DNA of 64,000 bases from UBA2136 sp047635695. GTDB taxonomy: Bacteria > Pseudomonadota > Alphaproteobacteria > UBA2136. The translations under genes and the position numbers were made by a program. The notes under the pieces are model-generated. The model searched no databases, was not told the DNA's origin, and was given only the letters and a program-made list of their open reading frames with translations. The stretch is from positions 62,001-126,000 of the forward strand of contig JBLILN010000001.1 in assembly GCA_047635695.1 (NCBI GenBank), given 5' to 3'. Below are positions 59,263 through 64,000 of the stretch, piece by piece. Numbering within the stretch: position 1 is the first letter of the stretch; the number at the start of each line of letters is the position of its first letter.

Positions 59263-60801
59263 ATGAAATTAAATGTTTTACTGGTTGCGCTTATTCTTTG
59301 TGCTTGTGCAAAAAACCCTTCGACAGGGCATGTTGACTTGGTCTTCATGACAGAAGAAGAGGAATACGAAAAAGGTCATGAAGTGGCCAGAAGGCATATA
59401 AAGGCGCACGGCCTTTATAAAGAAAATAAAGATCTGACAAAGTATTATCAGACCATTGCCCGTCAAATTGTCGACGTCAGCGAAAGACCTGAAGCGCCTT
59501 ATGAATTTATTATGCTCGATAGTGAATCGGTCAATGCTTGGGCTATCCCTGGTTATATCAATGTTAACCGCGGCCTCTTACCATTTTTAAATAATGAATC
59601 TGAGCTTGTTGCTGCCATGGGGCACGAGGCGGGGCATATTACAGGGAGCCATATGGTACGCAGTGACGTGGGACGTAAAACTGGCCACGCATTATTGGCT
59701 GTCGGGGCAACATTGGTGGGTATGAATACAGACGATATTGGCCTAGGTGTAGCGGTGGCGGCGACGGGTTATTTTGCCCTTGACGCTGGCATTGCCAAAA
59801 ACAGCCGATATCATGAAAAAGAAGCCGATAGGTCGGCAATGCACTATATGGAACTTATGGGATATGACCCAAGAGAAGCGGTTGGCATGTATGACGCCTT
59901 TGAACTGAACAACCAATTACATGAAACAATTTATAAATATTTCAATGATGGCGAAAAAATGCCAGAACCCGATTTTTATAGCTTACTTGCAGGTCACCCT
60001 GAACCTAAGGCACGCATCAAAATGGTGGAAGATATGAGTGGTAAGCTTATAAAAGGCCATGAAGCCACAAACAGAAACCGTTATTTAAACATGATAGACG
60101 GTATGGCTTTTGGCCCCAGCTTTCGTCAATATGGCGTAGCAGGAGAACGTAATATCTATAGCCAAGCAAAGCGCTTTAAATTCACATTGCCAAAAGGTTT
60201 TTTAACCATGAACTATGGCGGCGTTTGGCGTTCGTATAACAATGTTTATCAAGCGCAAGCAAGCCTAAAAAGAAAACGCATTAGCAAAGGGCAAGACCCT
60301 GAAGAAGCCTTGCGTATTTTGTACCCTAAAATGCGCCAACTTCAAGAAATGGATGTCAATGGTTATAGCGTTTATACAGGCACAAGAACATGGTATGAAC
60401 CGAGCTTGTGGGGTAAACATGAAAATAAGGGTGTTGAGCGTATATTTGGCTTTAAGGTGCAAAATGATGAAGATAAAAACAAATCAGGCGGTGATTTTTA
60501 TTTGTTAAGTTTCCTCACTCCCATAGAACATTTTGATACCCTTGATGCGCAGTTTTTTGAAAGTGCCGAAAGTATGATGCGTTTGCCGCACGAAAAAGCC
60601 GATAAAATTCAGCCATTACGTTTGAAGGTGACCAACATCAAACAAGGCGACACAGTGCAAAGTTTGGCGCAAAAATTACCATTCGGTGATTTGAAGGTCG
60701 AATGGTTGCGGGCGATCAACGGCCTTGCTGTGGATGAAAAACTCATACCAGGGCGTCAAATTAAATTGGTTGTCGACCCTAATTTGGTACTTTTTAAATG
60801 A
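59263..60801 (+). CDS. M48 metallopeptidase lipoprotein with C-terminal LysM-like domain
   Basis: Probable outer-membrane-facing zinc peptidase of the BepA/LoiP group. ATG at 59263 starts a lipoprotein signal with LILCAC (Cys about 14-16). The catalytic motif is in MGHEAGHITGSH (about 118-129), followed by the third ligand region EKEADRSAMHYMELMGYD (about 185-202). The C-terminal 50 residues, QGDTVQSLAQKLPFGDLKVE to LIPGRQIKLVV, have the LysM pattern. 512 residues; the middle (about 280-440) is unassigned. BepA-type enzymes clear misassembled outer-membrane proteins; here that role is inferred. Confidence 0.9.
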   Translation: MKLNVLLVALILCACAKNPSTGHVDLVFMTEEEEYEKGHEVARRHIKAHGLYKENKDLTKYYQTIARQIVDVSERPEAPYEFIMLDSESVNAWAIPGYINVNRGLLPFLNNESELVAAMGHEAGHITGSHMVRSDVGRKTGHALLAVGATLVGMNTDDIGLGVAVAATGYFALDAGIAKNSRYHEKEADRSAMHYMELMGYDPREAVGMYDAFELNNQLHETIYKYFNDGEKMPEPDFYSLLAGHPEPKARIKMVEDMSGKLIKGHEATNRNRYLNMIDGMAFGPSFRQYGVAGERNIYSQAKRFKFTLPKGFLTMNYGGVWRSYNNVYQAQASLKRKRISKGQDPEEALRILYPKMRQLQEMDVNGYSVYTGTRTWYEPSLWGKHENKGVERIFGFKVQNDEDKNKSGGDFYLLSFLTPIEHFDTLDAQFFESAESMMRLPHEKADKIQPLRLKVTNIKQGDTVQSLAQKLPFGDLKVEWLRAINGLAVDEKLIPGRQIKLVVDPNLVLFK

Positions 60802-60921
60802 CTCATACTTGTGTTTCACGGTAAACAAGTGAATAAAAAAATCACCATTATCCTTTATTCTTGCGCTGAGTTGACGTATCCTATGGCTAACATAAAAAAT
60901 TAACAAAAAAAGGGTCTTTTC

Positions 60922-61866
60922 ATGGCTGTTAAAAAAATTGCACTTGTGGGTGCTGGTAATATTGGTGGTACGCTTGCGCACCTTGCAACGCTTAAAAATT
61001 TAGGTGACGTGGTGTTGATGGATATCGCTGAAGGTACACCTCAAGGGAAAGCTTTAGACCTTGCACAAAGCACAGCGGTTGATGGTTCATCAGCCAATGT
61101 GATTGGTACAAATGACTACGCCGATATTTGTGACGCTGACGTTGTTATTGTGACAGCAGGTATCGCACGTAAACCAGGTATGAGCCGTGATGACCTTATT
61201 GGTATCAACACAAATGTGATGAAATCGGTTGGTGCGGGTATTAAAGAATATGCGCCAAACGCCTTCGTTATTGTTATTACAAACCCGCTTGACGCGATGG
61301 TTTGGGTCATGCGTGAAGTAACAGGTTTTGACCACGGAAAAGTTGTGGGTATGGCGGGTGTACTCGACTCATCACGTTTTAGCCTCTTCCTAAGTGAAGC
61401 GCTAGGCGTTGCTATTGAAGACATTAACTCATTCGTTCTCGGTGGACACGGTGACACAATGGTGCCACTTGCACGCTACTCAACAGCGGCTGGTATTCCT
61501 ATTCCTGACCTGATTAAAAAAGGCTGGATGACACAAGAAAAACTCGACGAAATTATTGACCGCACTGCCAACGGCGGCGCAGAAATTGTTAAACTACTGG
61601 GTAACGGTTCTGCGTTTTACGCACCGGCAGCATCGGCTATTTCAATGGCTGAAAGCTACCTGTTTAACAAGCGTCGTATTTTACCATGTGCTGCACATTT
61701 AAATGGTGAGTATGGTGTGAAGGACCTTTACGTCGGCGTACCATGTGTTATTGGTGAAAACGGTGTAGAACGTGTTGTTGAAATTGACTTAACAGCAGAA
61801 GAACAAAAACAATTTGATAGCTCAGTTGCGGCTGTTAAAGGCTTGGTTGATTCTATCTCTTTATAA
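60922..61866 (+). CDS. mdh: Malate dehydrogenase
   Basis: Interconverts malate and oxaloacetate with NAD. The 314-residue enzyme is of the LDH-like MDH type: IALVGAGNIGGTLA (5-18), the substrate-binding Arg in TAGIARKPGMSRDD (about 76-89), ITNPLDAMVWVMRE near 119 and the catalytic His in LGGHGDTMVPLARYS (about 174-188). The ATG is preceded by AAAAAAAGGG. With fumC and sdh in the window it closes the C4 part of the TCA cycle. Its terminator is almost identical to that after the flavin reductase gene. Confidence 0.97.
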   Translation: MAVKKIALVGAGNIGGTLAHLATLKNLGDVVLMDIAEGTPQGKALDLAQSTAVDGSSANVIGTNDYADICDADVVIVTAGIARKPGMSRDDLIGINTNVMKSVGAGIKEYAPNAFVIVITNPLDAMVWVMREVTGFDHGKVVGMAGVLDSSRFSLFLSEALGVAIEDINSFVLGGHGDTMVPLARYSTAAGIPIPDLIKKGWMTQEKLDEIIDRTANGGAEIVKLLGNGSAFYAPAASAISMAESYLFNKRRILPCAAHLNGEYGVKDLYVGVPCVIGENGVERVVEIDLTAEEQKQFDSSVAAVKGLVDSISL

Positions 61867-61904
61867 GCATCACACCTTTGCTAGGGTTTATCGCTTGAGC
61901 AAAA

Positions 61905-61932
61905 AAAAAGCCCTCAACTGAGGGCTTTTTTT
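61905..61932. terminator. Intrinsic terminator after mdh
   Basis: GCCCTC-AACT-GAGGGC with A/T extended arms and T runs; also serves the convergent gene at 61949. Confidence 0.92.
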
Positions 61933-61948
61933 GTTCGTTATACATATT

Positions 61949-62524
61949 TTAAACGTTCTTGGTTTGGTGTAAATAAAAAGTGGCGTGAATGTTAAATTCA
62001 TTTTCTAGCTTTAAAAATTCACCTATCACGCGTTCAAGGTATGTAATTTTTAACTCTAACTGTGCCGCCGTAATTTGCGCCGATCTTGTGTTAAAACGAA
62101 GGTCTTTCGGCATGATCTTATTATAATAAGACCGGGCTTTAGTGAAGTCATCCTCTAGGTTAACAATTTTATCAGTCACTTTGTTAGAGGCATTGATTAA
62201 GATATTGGTCGACACTTTAAATTTCATATGACCTTCGGATTTTTTAATGGCAGCCTTTAATTTTAAATGCTGTTGATATTTGCCCGCATATTTTTTCTTA
62301 AATGATGAGGGTAGTTTGGTTTTGCTAACATCTTGTACACGATATGTATAAACTGTCATGTCGATCAATTGCGCCAACTGCTGAAAACGGCTATTCGCTT
62401 TTTTAAGCTTATTCATTGCAATATCAATAGGGCTAACAGCGGCTAATTTAACGTCATTCGCTTCATATGCTTGCACGTTCATGCATAAGGCCAAGGCCAA
62501 AAGTGTAGTAGTTAAAATTTTCAT
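61949..62524 (-). CDS. Periplasmic hypothetical protein, 191 aa
   Basis: Signal peptide (about 1-19, LLALALCMNVQA) followed by an almost fully helical, basic mature protein of about 170 residues with long heptad stretches (DIAMNKLKKANSRFQQLAQL, and QLELKITYLERVIGEFLKLE near 160). ATG at 62524 (MKILTTTLL) is preferred over 62551 because it yields a proper signal and has AAGGATA upstream. No family recognised; the coiled-coil form suggests a structural or binding role in the periplasm. Confidence 0.75.
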   Translation of the reverse strand: MKILTTTLLALALCMNVQAYEANDVKLAAVSPIDIAMNKLKKANSRFQQLAQLIDMTVYTYRVQDVSKTKLPSSFKKKYAGKYQQHLKLKAAIKKSEGHMKFKVSTNILINASNKVTDKIVNLEDDFTKARSYYNKIMPKDLRFNTRSAQITAAQLELKITYLERVIGEFLKLENEFNIHATFYLHQTKNV

Positions 62525-62532
62525 GGGGGTAT

Positions 62533-62548
62533 CCTTAGTGCGGTAAGG
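62533..62548 (-). promoter_or_regulatory. Hairpin covering the ribosome binding site
   Basis: Minus-strand CCTTA-CCGCAC-TAAGG, 5 bp, with the AAGG SD of the 61949-62524 gene in the 3' arm. TACACCTTCTCTTTT lies just upstream. Confidence 0.45.
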
Positions 62549-62704
62549 CACGGTCGGTTTAAAAGAGAAGGTGTATATATTAATAAATATTATGGTACTT
62601 CTTGAAAATATTACAAGTATATTTGGTAAATAAAATAATACAAAGTGACAGTTGAATAGTTTATACTGGCGTTCAAATTAAAATAAAAGATAGGTTTCTC
62701 CTTT

Positions 62705-63325
62705 ATGAAAATAGCTATTATCAGCGGCTCACACAGGCCATCAAGTGAATCGGGACGCATTGCTCAATACCTTAAAACACGCATTACAGAATTGAATGCA
62801 GACGCTGAAGCTGTGGTGGTTGACTTAGGTCAAAACCCATTACCACTTTGGGACGAAAGCATGTGGGGTAAAGAAGGCAAGGCCGCACCCGCGTGGAAAC
62901 CTATTAGTGAACAACTTAAAACCTGCGACGCCACAATTGTTATTGCCGCCGAATGGAACGGCACAGCGCCCGCCGCCTTAAAAAACTTTTTCCACTATGC
63001 GGGCGGTAAGGAACTGGGGCATAAGCCTGGTTTGCTCGTCGGTGTAAGTGGCTCTGTTAACGGTTCTTATCCTATTAGTGAAATGCGTGCCTCAAGTTAT
63101 AAAAACTGTAAAATATGCTACATGCCCGACCATTTAATTGTGCGTCATGCAGGCGAAATTTTACACGAAAGCCCAAGGGACGGATACGCTGAGCAAGATA
63201 CTTACATGCGTGAACGCATGGACTACACGCTGGCTGTTCTGTTTGAATATACAAAAGCCTTTAAGTTGATACGCCAAAGCGATACCATTCAAAACATGCC
63301 GCAAAAATACGCCTTTGGTCAATAA
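62705..63325 (+). CDS. NADPH-dependent FMN reductase family protein
   Basis: A flavodoxin-like flavin or quinone reductase of 206 residues. The phosphate-binding loop of FMN is IISGSHRPSSESGRIAQYL (about 5-23), followed by VVDLGQNPLPLWDESMWG (about 38-55), IVIAAEWNGTAPAALKNFFH (about 79-98) and GLLVGVSGSVNGSYPISEMR (about 111-130). This matches the NAD(P)H-dependent FMN reductase family, but with EWNG in place of the more common EYN. Substrate unknown. Single gene with its own terminator. Confidence 0.88.
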   Translation: MKIAIISGSHRPSSESGRIAQYLKTRITELNADAEAVVVDLGQNPLPLWDESMWGKEGKAAPAWKPISEQLKTCDATIVIAAEWNGTAPAALKNFFHYAGGKELGHKPGLLVGVSGSVNGSYPISEMRASSYKNCKICYMPDHLIVRHAGEILHESPRDGYAEQDTYMRERMDYTLAVLFEYTKAFKLIRQSDTIQNMPQKYAFGQ

Positions 63326-63360
63326 ATAACGGTCGTATCTGCTGTCTATAATGTAGACAA

Positions 63361-63388
63361 AAAAAAGCCCTCAACCGAGGGCTTTTTT
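63361..63388. terminator. Intrinsic terminator
   Basis: GCCCTC-AACC-GAGGGC with T run; differs from the mdh terminator by one loop base. Confidence 0.92.
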
Positions 63389-63398
63389 TTCGAGGGGG

Positions 63399-63740
63399 TT
63401 ATGCGCTGGGTCTGGAGAGTCCGTGTTCTTTAATGTTAACCTTCACAGGTGTTAGCGTAAAGTTATGCATAGGCACATCTTCGATCACAAATATAGATTC
63501 ATTTTCTAATACAAATGTCTCTGCATCTGGCCATGCTTCTAATGCTAAGTCTATGGCTGCTTCAATGTTATTCGCGCGAATATTGCCGATATTGGTGCCT
63601 TTCATAGTTATGTTAACTAACGAACATGGGCTGCCTTCCAAAGTTTGGTAGTTTATCCCTTTTGCTTTTTCCCCCATGTAGCCGGCGTAAGTAAAAAAAC
63701 GACCGTTTTTTGTGTTTAAAGTCATAATGTTCTCCAACAA
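63399..63740 (-). CDS. Hypothetical protein, 113 aa
   Basis: A protein of unknown family with a start at 63740 (MLENIMTLNTKNG); an ATG five codons on (MTLNTKNG at 63725) is equally possible and is preceded by TTGGAGAAC at about 8 nt. The predicted fold is alpha-beta: GRFFTYAGYMGEKA, ANNIEAAIDLALEAWPDAET (about 59-78) and FVLENESIFVIEDV. No signal peptide. The leader further upstream holds an 11-codon open frame and an SD hairpin. Confidence 0.65.
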   Translation of the reverse strand: MLENIMTLNTKNGRFFTYAGYMGEKAKGINYQTLEGSPCSLVNITMKGTNIGNIRANNIEAAIDLALEAWPDAETFVLENESIFVIEDVPMHNFTLTPVKVNIKEHGLSRPSA

Positions 63741-63833
63741 ATATTGAGGTACAGTCTATAATAGCGACTGCTTGTGGGTGAGGCGGCATCCATAAAAACA
63801 AGGTAATGGCTGCAATGCTATTCATGATATAAA

Positions 63834-63869
63834 TTAAAGCAAGCCTAACAAGGCTTTATTGTTTGACAT
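63834..63869 (-). CDS. Possible 11-codon leader peptide
   Basis: ATG at 63869, preceded by the GGAG of a strong SD hairpin, opens the frame MSNNKALLGLL and stops at TAA. Inside it lies a hairpin AAGCCT / AGGCTT (63841-63856). A leader peptide controlling the downstream gene, or the remnant of a lost gene, are both possible. Leucine is the most frequent residue. Confidence 0.35.
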   Translation of the reverse strand: MSNNKALLGLL

Positions 63870-63875
63870 AAATAT

Positions 63876-63888
63876 TCTCCTTGGGAGA
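63876..63888 (-). promoter_or_regulatory. Hairpin sequestering the ribosome binding site
   Basis: Minus-strand TCTCC-CAA-GGAGA, 5 bp, immediately before AATATTT and the ATG at 63869, preceded by TCACACAT (63890-63897). Same arms as the hairpin at 16969-16983. Confidence 0.5.
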
Positions 63889-64000
63889 TATGTGTGAAAG
63901 AATGTATGACAAGAAAATGCCAAGGTTAAAGGTAAGTCAGATGTATTATCTTGTTTGTAAAAATAGGTGTTTTATTTTCAATTTCAAGGCTTTTGATTCC

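Noticed and set aside
61905..63388. Two almost identical terminators (after mdh and after the flavin reductase) as possible mobile element ends
   Set aside because: The identity is limited to the stem-loop and T run; flanks differ, with no target duplication or transposase. Common terminator sequence is enough.
63613..63825. 70-codon minus-strand frame overlapping the 113-residue gene
   Set aside because: Overlaps most of the better-supported frame 63399-63740 and has no SD; composition is irregular.

Overview
The window is an AT-rich, densely coded bacterial chromosome segment, most likely from a flagellated, aerobic alphaproteobacterium. This is an inference from gene content and order: a petA-petB-petC (Rieske, cytochrome b, cytochrome c1) cluster, a fused indolepyruvate ferredoxin oxidoreductase, alphaproteobacterial-type L31, glutamine-dependent NAD synthetase and a type A RNase P RNA. 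I see no insertion sequence, prophage, integrase or CRISPR array.

Layout. 1-8.9 kb: end of the ATP synthase operon (atpC), small orphan genes, nadE, a methyltransferase and the bc1 complex. 9.3-28.4 kb: a large flagellar and chemotaxis block, mostly on the minus strand (flgI-flgJ-flgN, flgK-flgL, csrA-fliW, cheW, cheR, fliK, flhF-flhG, flhA) with fliI-fliJ on the plus strand. It is interrupted by small orphan genes and rpmE. Three sequences matching the sigma-54 -24/-12 consensus precede flgK, the flgI operon and fliK. 28.6-44.3 kb: amino-acid and acyl-CoA catabolism (glutaryl-CoA dehydrogenase, two further acyl-CoA dehydrogenases, fused IorAB, thiolase, prpB-prpC-prpD) plus a receptor-like protein that stops after its HAMP-like region. 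44.5-52.4 kb: tRNA-Met(CAT), fumC, an amidase, rnpB, rlmN and a USG-1-like aspartate-semialdehyde dehydrogenase paralogue that lacks the catalytic Cys and His. 53.1-58.3 kb: an E-type succinate dehydrogenase (sdhA, then sdhB with an HdrB/CCG-type subunit) instead of the usual SdhCDAB set. 58.4-64 kb: lipoproteins, an M48 peptidase, mdh, a flavin reductase and small orphan genes.

Together the catabolic genes feed propionyl-CoA, acetyl-CoA and succinate into a TCA cycle represented here by sdh, fumC and mdh. Electrons go to the quinone pool and the bc1 complex, and the proton gradient drives ATP synthase and presumably the flagellum.

The most notable observations are: (1) a dnaX-type slippery heptamer A AAA AAG directly before the stop of the small gene after sdhE, with an SD-like GGAG 10 nt upstream and an open -1 frame of 29 codons; (2) a recurring leader in front of small orphan genes, a hairpin covering or abutting the ribosome binding site, often preceded by an ACACAC-type start and a pyrimidine tract; (3) a family of small proteins with a W-x-W-[KR] or W-W-K hairpin motif inside the flagellar region; (4) the catalytically incomplete Asd paralogue; (5) a sensor without an output domain.
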